A stretch of DNA of 64,000 nt, taken from CAILHX01 sp046155285. GTDB lineage: Bacteria > Pseudomonadota > Gammaproteobacteria > Burkholderiales > Methylophilaceae. Each line of letters starts with the position of its first letter. The first letter of the stretch is position 1. Position numbers and translations under genes: made by a program. Under the pieces are notes generated by a model. It did no database searches. It saw only the letters and a program-made list of their open reading frames with translations, and was not told the DNA's origin. Of this stretch, positions 1-7,762 are shown in pieces. The DNA lies in contig JBJXEA010000026.1 of NCBI GenBank assembly GCA_046155285.1, positions 62,001-126,000 of the forward strand, read 5' to 3'.

Positions 1-509
1 CTGACGTGCTTATCGCACAACACATGGTACTGGGCAGAATACGTGAGGGCGACGAAGTCAGTCTGGATACACATGGCTGGAATAATCCCAACGAAGTGGA
101 TTCCTTAAAGACCGCGGTGAATCTGCTCATTGGCGCGGGCACAAGCGAAAAAGCGGACGATCCAGATTGGCGTGCCGATCGCATGAAAGCCGCAGTGCGC
201 TGGCTGGATGAGCGCAAGGCACCAGACCGCCGTAGCTTGGAAGAAGCTGAAGTGGCGGCAAAATGGGCAGCATTGCGCGGCAATAAGGAAGAACGCCGCA
301 AAGTGGAAGAATCCCCAGAAATTATCGCTTATCGCCAGTCGCGTGCGGTGATTGAAGCCTCGTTCCGTAGGCCGCGCCGCAATTACACGCCGTTGATATT
401 GGTGATGCTAGCTGCCGTGCTGGGGCTGGGCATTTATGCCGCCATGAGCGGCCCAGTGGAGCCGTTCAAGATTGATTGGCAGGGCATCATTGAGAGCAAG
501 AACAGGTAA
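1..509 (+). CDS. C-terminal part of an unrecognised tail-anchored protein (5' truncated by window edge)
   Basis: The reading frame is already open at the first bases of the window, so the true start lies upstream; the GTG at 6 is only the first possible start seen here. The visible ~167 residues are charged and alpha-helical in character (many Glu/Arg/Lys, region 50-125), followed by one hydrophobic segment (about residues 129-147) and a short C-terminal tail. This looks like a single-pass membrane protein with its soluble domain on one side. I do not recognise the family. It lies 15 bases before the pseudouridine synthase gene and may be cotranscribed with it. Confidence 0.6.
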   Translation, partial: DVLIAQHMVLGRIREGDEVSLDTHGWNNPNEVDSLKTAVNLLIGAGTSEKADDPDWRADRMKAAVRWLDERKAPDRRSLEEAEVAAKWAALRGNKEERRKVEESPEIIAYRQSRAVIEASFRRPRRNYTPLILVMLAAVLGLGIYAAMSGPVEPFKIDWQGIIESKNR

Positions 510-524
510 TACTGCCGCGTCATC

Positions 525-1265
525 ATGAGTGACGCAGAAAAGGTACGTCTTTCCAAGCGCATGTCCGAACTTGGCATTTGTTCACGGCGCGAGGCGGATA
601 GCTACATCGAGCGCGGCTGGGTGTTTGTGGATGGCGCGAAAATCAGCGAACTCGGCACCAAGGTTTATCCCAACCAAAAAATCATCCTCAACAAAGCCGC
701 AGAATCTAGCCAACAGGCGCGCGTTACTATCCTCATCAACAAACCCATAGGCTTTGTTTCTGGCCAAGCCGAGCAGGGCTACAAGCCCGCCGCCGTGCTG
801 TTCACCGCAGAAAATCGCTGGGCAGAAGACCAAGCTTCGCAACAATTTCACCCCATGCAAGCCAAAGGCATGGCACCAGCCGGGCGCTTGGATATTGATT
901 CCACAGGTTTGCTGGTGCTGACGCAGGATGGCCGCGTCGCCAAGCAACTGATAGGCGAAGATTCGGCGGTGGATAAGGAATACTTGGTGCGGGTGGTGGG
1001 ACATTTAACGGAGAAAAATCTTGCACTGCTCAATCACGGCCTGACACTAGATGGTAAAGCGCTGAAACCCGCGCAAGTGAGTTGGCAAAATAAAGATCAG
1101 TTGCGCTTTGTGCTGATGGAAGGCAAAAAACGCCAGATACGGCGTATGTGTGAGCTGGTGGGATTGAAAGTAGTGGGCTTGAAGCGGATCCGTATCGGAC
1201 GTGTGGTGCTAGGGGATTTACCGCCGGGGCAGTGGCGGTATCTGGGACAAAATGAGTTGCTGTAA
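525..1265 (+). CDS. rluF: RluF-like 23S rRNA pseudouridine synthase
   Basis: Isomerises uridine to pseudouridine in rRNA; the family acts on 23S rRNA. An N-terminal S4 RNA-binding domain covers about residues 8-60 (SKRMSELGICSRREADSYIE). The catalytic motif GRLDIDSTGLLVLT, with the family's invariant Asp, lies near residues 120-133. The C-terminal KKRQIRRMCELVG block is typical of the RsuA/RluB/E/F group. The spacing and GLKRIRIGRV tail fit RluF best, but RluB/E-like specificity cannot be excluded. At 246 aa it lacks the long basic tail of E. coli RluF. The ATG at 525 is the first start that includes the whole S4 domain. Confidence 0.85.
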   Translation: MSDAEKVRLSKRMSELGICSRREADSYIERGWVFVDGAKISELGTKVYPNQKIILNKAAESSQQARVTILINKPIGFVSGQAEQGYKPAAVLFTAENRWAEDQASQQFHPMQAKGMAPAGRLDIDSTGLLVLTQDGRVAKQLIGEDSAVDKEYLVRVVGHLTEKNLALLNHGLTLDGKALKPAQVSWQNKDQLRFVLMEGKKRQIRRMCELVGLKVVGLKRIRIGRVVLGDLPPGQWRYLGQNELL

Positions 1266-1477
1266 TAAATATGCCATAAATTATTCATTTTTAATTCTGA
1301 TTAAGTTGATTTACATTCATAAAAAATAATAAGTTGCACATGGAATATTCACATTTCCTGATGGCGCAAATGCCATGACTTGCGGTGCGCTCCTTGATAG
1401 TACCGCCCAACAGTAAAATGAAGAGAGTATTGCGCTGGTAGGTGGCGCAGCTGTTACTGATAGGGGAGGAATGCTAC

Positions 1478-2095
1478 ATGAGCGCACGTTTGTTCACCGA
1501 TGACATCCTGTTTTTTCAACGTATCCTCAAGGCGGAAAGGCTCTACACTGGTAAGCTTGACGGCGACTGGGGTTCTAGAACTGAAACCGCCGCGCAACAG
1601 TTCATGCAGCAAAGTGAACAGATAAAAACCTCAACTCGCAGCTTTGATATGCGTACCGAAGGCCGCATCGCCACCCTCGCACTTGTCGCACAAAAACAAG
1701 CACGACTTTGCCTCGCCAGAATCATTGATGGCGGCATTGTTGCACGTATTATTTCTGGAACTCGCACTTACGCCGAACAGGGCGCACTCTACAAACAAGG
1801 CCGATATGGCAACCCCGGAAAAATCATCACCAAAGCAAACAGCGGGCAGAGCAACCACAACTTCGGTATTGCTTGGGATATTGGTATCTTCACTGCGGCT
1901 GGGGGCTATTTGGGCGATGGTGTGGAATATGACAAAGCTGGCAATCTGGGACGTTCTGACTTGGTGGAATGGGGCGGTGAGTGGAAAAACTTTGTGGATA
2001 AACCCCATTATCAGTTGCGTTTAGGCAAACCGGTGTCGCAACTGAGGGCGGAGTTTGAAGCAGGCACTTTGGTTTACCCGAAAACAGAACTGTAG
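1478..2095 (+). CDS. M15-family peptidoglycan peptidase (endolysin/VanY-like)
   Basis: Predicted zinc peptidase cutting peptidoglycan peptide bonds (L-Ala-D-Glu or D-Ala-D-Ala type). The SNHNFGIAWDIG motif supplies the His and Asp zinc ligands, and the later WGGEW...DKPHYQ block supplies the third ligand and catalytic region, as in Peptidase_M15_4 proteins. The N-terminal ~60 residues resemble a peptidoglycan-binding helix bundle (DDILFFQRILKA...GDWGSRTETAAQQF). A longer frame opens at GTG 1442, but a strong ribosome-binding site (AGGGGAGGA, 1462-1470) precedes ATG 1478, so I use that start (205 aa). No signal peptide is evident, which is typical of phage-type endolysins, so a domesticated phage gene is plausible. 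No other phage genes are adjacent. Confidence 0.8.
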   Translation: MSARLFTDDILFFQRILKAERLYTGKLDGDWGSRTETAAQQFMQQSEQIKTSTRSFDMRTEGRIATLALVAQKQARLCLARIIDGGIVARIISGTRTYAEQGALYKQGRYGNPGKIITKANSGQSNHNFGIAWDIGIFTAAGGYLGDGVEYDKAGNLGRSDLVEWGGEWKNFVDKPHYQLRLGKPVSQLRAEFEAGTLVYPKTEL

Positions 2096-2103
2096 AGATC
2101 ATC

Positions 2104-2259
2104 ATGAGGTCTTCCAGGAAGCTATTAGTGGTGGGGTTACAATATGATTTCACCCAAGAAAAATCAAAGCTGATGGTTTGGTGTTTTCTGGCTGGATTTG
2201 CCGAGCAACTGGTGCCGGATGTGTTGGACAAGTTGGCGGGAAAGGCAAAGGGCAAATAG
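2104..2259 (+). pseudogene. 51-codon ORF, likely 3' remnant of a membrane-protein gene
   Basis: This short frame starts 8 bases after the M15 peptidase stop and encodes 51 residues. Its second half (VWCFLAGFAEQLVPDVLDKL) resembles the conserved end of small multi-pass membrane domains that finish in a hydrophobic helix followed by GFxE-(R/Q)-x-VPDLL. The preceding transmembrane helices that would normally accompany this end are missing. I read it as a remnant rather than a functional gene, though a short membrane peptide (for example a lysis accessory) is possible. The family was not identified. Confidence 0.4.
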
Positions 2260-2306
2260 CATATGGAGATTTTTATAAGTATTCCGAGTAAAAATCGTAA
2301 TTAATA

Positions 2307-2834
2307 ATGGTTTTTTACCAAAATTTTTTTCTTTTTATGAGTGTGCTTATGCTATCAGCCTGCGCACTTAACGAATACGGACTAGTCAAAGTAAGTCGGT
2401 TTGAAAATGCATCAAGTCAAGCCATTGAACTGAAGTCTTGCGGATTGCACTTGATAACCGCCCATGTAGAGTCTTCGTTAACGATTGGATGCTCGAAACG
2501 AATTTATGTTTATTCCAAAAAACTCGATAAAGATGTTGTAGATGTTACGGGTGAATCTGATTTTTTAGTTGAGAACTCTTCTCAAATGTTGAGTCCTGTC
2601 GAGAGGTATTTGGAGCAGCAAACCTTAGCTGATTTTGGAGAGGCACGATTGTTTTCATCAGACATTAAAGGGATTTATTTTGGCCGCAATCCAATCGGAT
2701 TGCGGTTTATTGTTGGGCATAACGCATTGAATACGTTGTCGGTTCCAAGTGATGGTGACAGGTTGTTTTTTATTAAATTTAACCCGTCTGATATTGAAGG
2801 TTCTGAAGTTTTATTTAAGGAGTTTGCAAAATGA
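2307..2834 (+). CDS. Putative lipoprotein, unknown function (patatin operon gene 1)
   Basis: A 175-aa protein with a lipoprotein signal: a hydrophobic N-terminus ending in LMLSAC, whose Cys (about residue 19) would be lipidated. The rest contains no motif I recognise; two further cysteines lie near residues 45 and 59. It is the first gene of an overlapping operon of three lipoproteins, a 54-aa protein and a patatin. Its stop overlaps the next start (ATGA at 2831). Base composition is clearly more AT-rich than the flanking housekeeping genes, suggesting acquired DNA. A nearer Met (position 2337) would also keep the lipobox but has no visible ribosome-binding site. Confidence 0.7.
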   Translation: MVFYQNFFLFMSVLMLSACALNEYGLVKVSRFENASSQAIELKSCGLHLITAHVESSLTIGCSKRIYVYSKKLDKDVVDVTGESDFLVENSSQMLSPVERYLEQQTLADFGEARLFSSDIKGIYFGRNPIGLRFIVGHNALNTLSVPSDGDRLFFIKFNPSDIEGSEVLFKEFAK

Positions 2835-3202
2835 AAAAATATGTAAGTTTAGGCATGTTGTTAATGTTGACAGGTTGTGCGGCTACCCACCTTACTTATG
2901 TCTACGACAGCTCACTTGGAATAGACGTTGCAATATCTACAGAAGGAACACAGCATGTATCCATAGGGTATAGGCAAGATAGCTATGCCACCGTACCGCA
3001 ACTGGATGCTGGAGAAGCAATGTCGTTGACCGCCATCAGCCATGTTTCGGCTGAAAGGCTTGATAAGGTAAAGTTTGACCATTTTGTCGCTACTGGCTTA
3101 GCTGCATTGAGTGCGGCGAAAGACGCGACAGGCTTAAGTCAAATAAGGCAGGCAGTTTTTGGGAAACAAGAAAAAGACACTGCTAAAGGAGATCAAAAAT
3201 GA
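2831..3202 (+). CDS. Putative small lipoprotein, unknown function (patatin operon gene 2)
   Basis: A 123-aa protein whose first 20 residues form a classic lipoprotein signal (MKKYVSLGMLLMLTGC), with the lipidated Cys at about residue 16. The mature part is short, with a Ser/Thr/Ala-rich middle and a Lys-rich end, and no domain I recognise. An AAGGAG ribosome-binding site lies just upstream inside the previous gene, and both its start and its stop overlap its neighbours by 4 bases (ATGA), indicating translational coupling. Together with the flanking lipoproteins it probably acts at the periplasmic face of a membrane. Confidence 0.75.
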   Translation: MKKYVSLGMLLMLTGCAATHLTYVYDSSLGIDVAISTEGTQHVSIGYRQDSYATVPQLDAGEAMSLTAISHVSAERLDKVKFDHFVATGLAALSAAKDATGLSQIRQAVFGKQEKDTAKGDQK

Positions 3203-3771
3203 ATGATATAGTCAAGAGTTGTATCTTTTCATTGGCATTCAGTGTGCTGTGCGGGTGTAGTGCCGTGCAATATTATGCGTCCGATAAAGCCTCAATAGGT
3301 GTAGATATCCGCCCCGATCCGACACAACCAATTTCTGGAAATTTGGGCTTAAAGCGACGTGTGGTACTTATAGTTCCACCTATGGATGATAAGGAAGCTG
3401 CTTCTGTTATTAGTAGTTTCCATTTTGGCTTAGATAAAGGAAATGTTATGGAGATTGACAGCGCATTTATCACAGGAAAAGCATCTACTGGATTGGATGA
3501 CACACAGAGGCAAGATGCGGTTAAAGCGCTGGGCGCTCCACAAATCCCTACGACGAATGATATAGCGACGAAATCTATTGTCAAAGCGGCAGAACAAGGC
3601 AAGCTAAATGATTTGTGCGTGCTCGTAATGAAAAAATCGTTTAACACTTTGGAAAACGATGAAATGAAGAAACTGGAGTCAATTACAAAGGTCGGCAAAG
3701 GGAACTACGATATGGAGCTTCACGATCAAATTCTTATACAACTGAATAAGGAAGGGGAGTGTACAACATGA
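3199..3771 (+). CDS. Putative lipoprotein, unknown function (patatin operon gene 3)
   Basis: A 190-aa protein with a signal segment ending in VLCGCSA, so a lipidated Cys near residue 20 is likely. The mature domain contains a predicted strand (RVVLIVPP) and an alternating alpha/beta pattern, but no catalytic motif I can name. The start overlaps the preceding stop (ATGA at 3199) and follows an AAGGAGATC ribosome-binding site; its own stop overlaps the next small gene at 3768. It belongs to the same AT-rich patch as its neighbours. Confidence 0.75.
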   Translation: MNDIVKSCIFSLAFSVLCGCSAVQYYASDKASIGVDIRPDPTQPISGNLGLKRRVVLIVPPMDDKEAASVISSFHFGLDKGNVMEIDSAFITGKASTGLDDTQRQDAVKALGAPQIPTTNDIATKSIVKAAEQGKLNDLCVLVMKKSFNTLENDEMKKLESITKVGKGNYDMELHDQILIQLNKEGECTT

Positions 3772-3932
3772 GCGTCAAATTTATTTTATATGCAGCACCC
3801 AATAACCAGACACAAGCGACAAACCTCTCGCAAACCATAAACCAAGGTTATATTTCTGAGGGATGGCAGCTTGTTTCAGTGACTGCTTTAGCGAATGGTA
3901 GAATCCTCATTACACTTAATCATCTTGATTAG
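3768..3932 (+). CDS. 54-aa small protein, DUF4177-like
   Basis: A short gene starting inside the stop of the third lipoprotein gene (ATGA, 3768-3771), with AGGGGAG about 9 bases upstream. The 54 residues end in a segment of the type GWQLVSVTALANG, close in style to the EGWELVSVT pattern of DUF4177 proteins. There is no signal peptide, so it is likely cytoplasmic. Overlap with a real gene, a good ribosome-binding site and a recognisable pattern support a genuine gene despite its size. Function unknown. Confidence 0.65.
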   Translation: MSVKFILYAAPNNQTQATNLSQTINQGYISEGWQLVSVTALANGRILITLNHLD

Positions 3933-3973
3933 TTGATGTTTAGTTAAGGTGGCATATTTTTAGGAGCGAGGTT

Positions 3974-4909
3974 ATGAGGAAAATATTAAGTATAGATGGC
4001 GGTGGTATTCGTGGTCTTATCCCAGCGCTTGTCCTTGCAGAAATAGAAGCAAGAACAGGAAAATCAATAGCGGAAAGTTTTGATCTTATTGCAGGAACAT
4101 CAACAGGCGGATTACTTGCTCTTGGCTTTAGTAAAGATGACGGGAACGGTAAAGCCCAATACTCAGCAACGGCACTCGCTGACATTTACCAGAAAAGAGG
4201 GAAAGAAATTTTTTCTCGTTCACTTTGGAAAGGTATTTCATCGGTCGGTGGATTGACTGATGAGTTGTATTCACACAAAGGGATTGAGAACATTCTAGAA
4301 GAATATTTTGGAGACGAACCCATTGGGTCTGGATTAACCAAAACATTAGTTACATGTTACGACATTCAGAATCGTGAACCTCTTTTTCTTAAGAGCTGGC
4401 GCTCAGAATATGGTTCTGTTCAAATGAAACATGCTGCACGCGCAACATCTGCAGCACCTACTTATTTTGAACCTGCACTTGTTCCAATTGGTAGTTCAAT
4501 TAAGGCGATTGTAGATGGGGGAGTTTTTATAAATAGTCCTTCTGTTTCCGCATACGTGGAAGCAATCAGAATATTTCCAGAAGAAAAAGATTTTTTTGTG
4601 TTGTCGCTTGGGACTGGCGAGCTTATCCGGCCAATTGAATATTCAGAGGCAAAGGATTGGGGAAAGGCTGGCTGGCTTATGCCATTATTAAGCTGTATGT
4701 TCGATGGCGTATCTGATGCCGCAAACTATCAAATGAATATGTTGCTTGGCGAAAAGTACATTCGATTAGAAACCAGTTTATCAATAGCATCTGATGATAT
4801 GGATAACACAACCAATGGAAATATAGAGAATCTAAGGGCTGAAGCAAAAAAACTCATTCGAACACATGAAAATGAAATTGATGCCGTATGTGAGCTACTA
4901 ACAACCTGA
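3974..4909 (+). CDS. Patatin-like phospholipase
   Basis: Predicted serine acyl hydrolase acting on membrane lipids. The oxyanion motif DGGGIRG is at residues 8-14, the nucleophile elbow GTSTG at 41-45 (Ser43), and the catalytic Asp in DGG at 181-183: the full Ser-Asp dyad of patatins. Length 311 aa, no signal peptide. An AGGAG site precedes ATG 3974, which lies 41 bases after the small gene of the lipoprotein operon, so cotranscription is likely. The compact form resembles the CapV/CBASS phospholipase effectors, but no CD-NTase or cap gene is nearby, so a defence role is only a possibility. It is AT-rich like the preceding genes and convergent with the MazEF-type pair. Confidence 0.85.
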   Translation: MRKILSIDGGGIRGLIPALVLAEIEARTGKSIAESFDLIAGTSTGGLLALGFSKDDGNGKAQYSATALADIYQKRGKEIFSRSLWKGISSVGGLTDELYSHKGIENILEEYFGDEPIGSGLTKTLVTCYDIQNREPLFLKSWRSEYGSVQMKHAARATSAAPTYFEPALVPIGSSIKAIVDGGVFINSPSVSAYVEAIRIFPEEKDFFVLSLGTGELIRPIEYSEAKDWGKAGWLMPLLSCMFDGVSDAANYQMNMLLGEKYIRLETSLSIASDDMDNTTNGNIENLRAEAKKLIRTHENEIDAVCELLTT

Positions 4910-4923
4910 ACTGAGGCAGGCAA

Positions 4924-5250
4924 TCAAGCAATTCCCATGAATACCGATAGTGCGCGATTCACGGTCAACATGGTTTCGCCGTCTAAGTGTCCAATGACCG
5001 CGCCCACTTTTTCGCGGCGTAGTGTCATCGTTTTATCTACTTGAATCTGGCAAAGAGTTTTTAGGCCATTTTCCGTGTTGGGTTGGACGTTAATGCGGAT
5101 TAAGGGCGCATCAACGGCATCGCTGGAAACCAGCATGACTGTCACGGTGGGGTGCGTGGGGTTGAATAGGTCGGATTGGATGATGAGCGCTGGACGCGCT
5201 TTGCCGAAATCGCCTTGCATGGCGATAGTGATTAAGTCGCCACGGTTCAT
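4924..5250 (-). CDS. mazF: MazF/PemK-family toxin (type II toxin-antitoxin)
   Basis: A 108-aa protein of the MazF/PemK endoribonuclease family, which cleaves mRNA at short motifs. Family marks are the N-terminal RGD(L/I) start, the GDFGKARPALIIQSD stretch (catalytic-loop Arg) and the C-terminal CQIQVDKTMTLRR...GxL block with the conserved Thr. It follows its antitoxin gene with a 4-base overlap (ATGA, 5247-5250), the normal antitoxin-first order. Its 3' end lies 14 bases from the convergent patatin gene. The exact RNA target cannot be read from sequence. Confidence 0.85.
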   Translation of the reverse strand: MNRGDLITIAMQGDFGKARPALIIQSDLFNPTHPTVTVMLVSSDAVDAPLIRINVQPNTENGLKTLCQIQVDKTMTLRREKVGAVIGHLDGETMLTVNRALSVFMGIA

Positions 5251-5477
5251 GCGTGGTCTAAGATGTCTGCCAGCGCCGTATCCATAAACGCATCTAAGTC
5301 AGCGTCGTGAGCATCCATTTCCGCTACCAGCAAGGACTGGCGGCGACATTCTTCTGCAAAACCCGCGCGGCGCGTATCTGGCACCCAAATTTGCACAGGG
5401 CGCAAACCTGCGTGTTTTAAGGCTGCACGGTGCTTTTGTACTCTTTGTGCTGTGGTTTGTGTGATGGTTGATTGCAA
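5247..5477 (-). CDS. mazE: MazE-family antitoxin (DUF3018 type)
   Basis: A 76-aa antitoxin partner of the downstream MazF-like toxin. The segment AALKHAGLRPVQIWVPDTRR followed by GFAEECRRQS is the signature of the DUF3018 'MazE family' antitoxins. The acidic C-terminal third (DAHDADLDAF) is the likely toxin-binding part. Antitoxins of this kind repress their own operon; the upstream spacer contains repeated GTTACATG boxes that could be the operator. Confidence 0.85.
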   Translation of the reverse strand: MQSTITQTTAQRVQKHRAALKHAGLRPVQIWVPDTRRAGFAEECRRQSLLVAEMDAHDADLDAFMDTALADILDHA

Positions 5478-5495
5478 TTTATGCCCCTCGTGAAT

Positions 5496-5539
5496 ATGTT
5501 ACATGAAACATGGTAGCAGCAACATGCGTTACATGCAAC
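5496..5539 (-). promoter_or_regulatory. Candidate MazE operator/promoter region with GTTACATG repeats
   Basis: Two identical 8-base boxes, GTTACATG, lie at 5498-5505 and 5528-5535, exactly 30 bases (about three helical turns) apart. The first sits inside an imperfect palindrome ATGTT-ACATGA-AACAT (5496-5511). This is just upstream of the antitoxin start at 5477, where autoregulatory sites of toxin-antitoxin operons normally lie. Assignment as operator is inference. Confidence 0.45.
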
Positions 5540-5559
5540 GATTGCGACGAGGTGAAATT

Positions 5560-7695
5560 TTAGAAATGTCGTGGCGCGGGCTTTTTGAAGCCGCCAACTT
5601 TTGCTTTAACTTCGCCTAAACCCCGCTTAGTTGTTGGCATTCCGGTGCCCACGGGTTGCCAAGCAGGCACGAGATGCTTCTTGCCATTGCCGATTAAATC
5701 TGCACGTCCCATTTCCTTCAGCGCTTCACGCAAAATCGGCCAATTGTTGGCATCGTGATAGCGGATAAAGGCTTTGTGCAAGCGCCGTTTGCCGCCCGCT
5801 TTGGGAATCGCCACGTCTTCGCTGGTGGCTGTGACTTTTCTGAGCGGATTTTTGCCGCTGTGGTACATGGCGGTGGCCATCGCCATCGGGGTGGGCGTGA
5901 AGGTTTGCACTTGATCCAGGCGGAATTTATTAGCCTTCAACCATAGCGCCAAATTCAGCATGTCTTCATCCGTCGTTCCCGGGTGGGCGGCGATGAAGTA
6001 GGGGATTAAATACTGTTCCTTACCCGCTTCTTTGCTGAAACGCTCGAACATTTCCTTGAATTTGTCATAGGAACCCATGCCCGGTTTCATCATCTTCGAT
6101 AGCACGTTTTCTTCGCTGTGTTCCGGCGCGATTTTCAAATAGCCGCCGACGTGGTGCTGCACTAATTCTTTGACATAATCCGGCGAAGTCACTGCCAAGT
6201 CATAGCGTAATCCAGAACCGACTAAAATCTTCTTTACCCCAGGCAAAGCGCGGGCGCGGCGATATAAGCCTATCAGCGCGGTGTGGTCGGTATTCAGATT
6301 CTCGCAAATGCCGGGATAAACGCAGGACAGTAGGCGGCAGGATTTTTCGATGTTGGGGTCTTTGCACGCCATGCGGTACATATTGGCCGTGGGGCCACCG
6401 AGGTCGGAAACCACGCCGGTAAAGCCTTCCACCTTATCGCGGATTTCTTCGATTTCCTTGATGATGGAATCTTCCGAGCGACTTTGGATGATGCGGCCTT
6501 CGTGTTCAGTAATCGAGCAGAAAGTACAGCCACCGAAGCAGCCGCGCATGATGTTGACCGAGAAACGAATCATCTCCCACGCCGGCAATTTGGCCTTGCC
6601 ATAGCTCGGATGCGGCGCACGGGCGTATGGCAAGTCGTAGACCAAATCCATCTCTTTGGTGGTGAGCGGAATCGGCGGCGGATTGAGCCATACATCGCGG
6701 TTGCCGTGGCGCTGCACCAAAGCGCGAGCGTTGCCGGGGTTGGATTCTAGGTGCAACACGCGGGAAGCATGGGCATAGAGAATTGGGTCGTTAGCGACTT
6801 CTTCATAAGCAGGCAGGCGCACTACTTGTAATGCCCGCTCAACTTTGGGTTTGCGCACGATTTGAATGACGTTAGGCGCATTGGCGGCGGCATCCGCTGC
6901 CGTAGAGGCGCATGATTGTCCCGTTTTCTCCATTGCCGGTTCCATGGCGTAAGGGTCAACCGGCGTGTCTATCTTGCCCGGCTTGTCCATATTGGTAGAA
7001 GCCACCTCCAGCCAGCCTTCTGGCACGCTTTTGCGCATAAACGCGGTGCCGCGAATGTCGGTCATGTCTTGCACTTTTTCACCTTTGGCGATGCGGTGGG
7101 TCAGCTCAACTAGCGCGCGTTCGGCGTTGCCGTAGAGCAGGATGTCGGCTTTGGTGTCCACCAGCACCGAGCGCCGTACTTTGTCTGACCAATAGTCGTA
7201 ATGGGCGATTCTTCGCAGGCTGGCTTCTATGCTGCCGATGACCAGCGGCACGTCGGGATAGGCTTCGCGGCAGCGTTGCGAATACACGAGAATCGCGCGG
7301 TCTGGGCGCTTGCCCGCCACGCCATCGGGCGTATAAGCATCGTCGGAGCGTATCTTGCGGTCGGCGGTGTAGCGATTCACCAAGGAATCCATATTCCCAG
7401 CCGTCACGCCGAAATACAGATTAGGTTTACCCAACTCTTTGAACGGTTCGGCGGATTGCCAATCGGGTTGCGCCAATATCCCCACGCGAAACCCTTGCGC
7501 CTCCAGCAGCCGCCCCACCAACGCCATGCCAAAGCTGGGGTGGTCAATATAGGCATCGCCGGTGACCAGAATCACGTCGCAGGAGTCCCAGCCGAGCTCG
7601 TCCATTTCGGCGCGCGACATAGGCAGGAACGGCGCGGTGCCGAAGCGTTTAGCCCAATATGGGCGATAGGAGGAAAGTGGGGTGGCGATTTGCAT
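5560..7695 (-). CDS. ygiQ: YgiQ family radical SAM protein
   Basis: A 711-aa member of the YgiQ/UPF0313 group, cytoplasmic iron-sulfur enzymes of unsettled substrate. The radical SAM cluster motif CFGGCTFCS (CX3CX2C) lies in the middle of the protein, after a long N-terminal cobalamin-binding-like region beginning LSSYRPYWAKRFGTAPFLPMS, which is diagnostic of the family. The C-terminal part (PFRDQVQTFTPTPMAMAT-like block, then a basic tail ending in FKKPAPRHF) also fits. Length is as usual for the family. It stands alone and is divergent from the GGDEF-EAL gene across a 67-base spacer. Confidence 0.92.
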   Translation of the reverse strand: MQIATPLSSYRPYWAKRFGTAPFLPMSRAEMDELGWDSCDVILVTGDAYIDHPSFGMALVGRLLEAQGFRVGILAQPDWQSAEPFKELGKPNLYFGVTAGNMDSLVNRYTADRKIRSDDAYTPDGVAGKRPDRAILVYSQRCREAYPDVPLVIGSIEASLRRIAHYDYWSDKVRRSVLVDTKADILLYGNAERALVELTHRIAKGEKVQDMTDIRGTAFMRKSVPEGWLEVASTNMDKPGKIDTPVDPYAMEPAMEKTGQSCASTAADAAANAPNVIQIVRKPKVERALQVVRLPAYEEVANDPILYAHASRVLHLESNPGNARALVQRHGNRDVWLNPPPIPLTTKEMDLVYDLPYARAPHPSYGKAKLPAWEMIRFSVNIMRGCFGGCTFCSITEHEGRIIQSRSEDSIIKEIEEIRDKVEGFTGVVSDLGGPTANMYRMACKDPNIEKSCRLLSCVYPGICENLNTDHTALIGLYRRARALPGVKKILVGSGLRYDLAVTSPDYVKELVQHHVGGYLKIAPEHSEENVLSKMMKPGMGSYDKFKEMFERFSKEAGKEQYLIPYFIAAHPGTTDEDMLNLALWLKANKFRLDQVQTFTPTPMAMATAMYHSGKNPLRKVTATSEDVAIPKAGGKRRLHKAFIRYHDANNWPILREALKEMGRADLIGNGKKHLVPAWQPVGTGMPTTKRGLGEVKAKVGGFKKPAPRHF

Positions 7696-7762
7696 AAGGC
7701 GGCTATTTTACGCTGCTTAAGCCAAAAGCGTGCCGCTTATCAAAATACAGTAACATTGCGGC

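Noticed and set aside
1478..2259. Prophage lysis cassette
   Set aside because: The M15 peptidase is endolysin-like but no holin, spanin, structural or integrase gene lies nearby; the following 51-codon frame looks like a remnant of another protein.
3974..4909. Complete CBASS system around the patatin
   Set aside because: No CD-NTase, Cap2/Cap3 or HORMA/TRIP13 gene is adjacent; only the effector-like patatin is seen.
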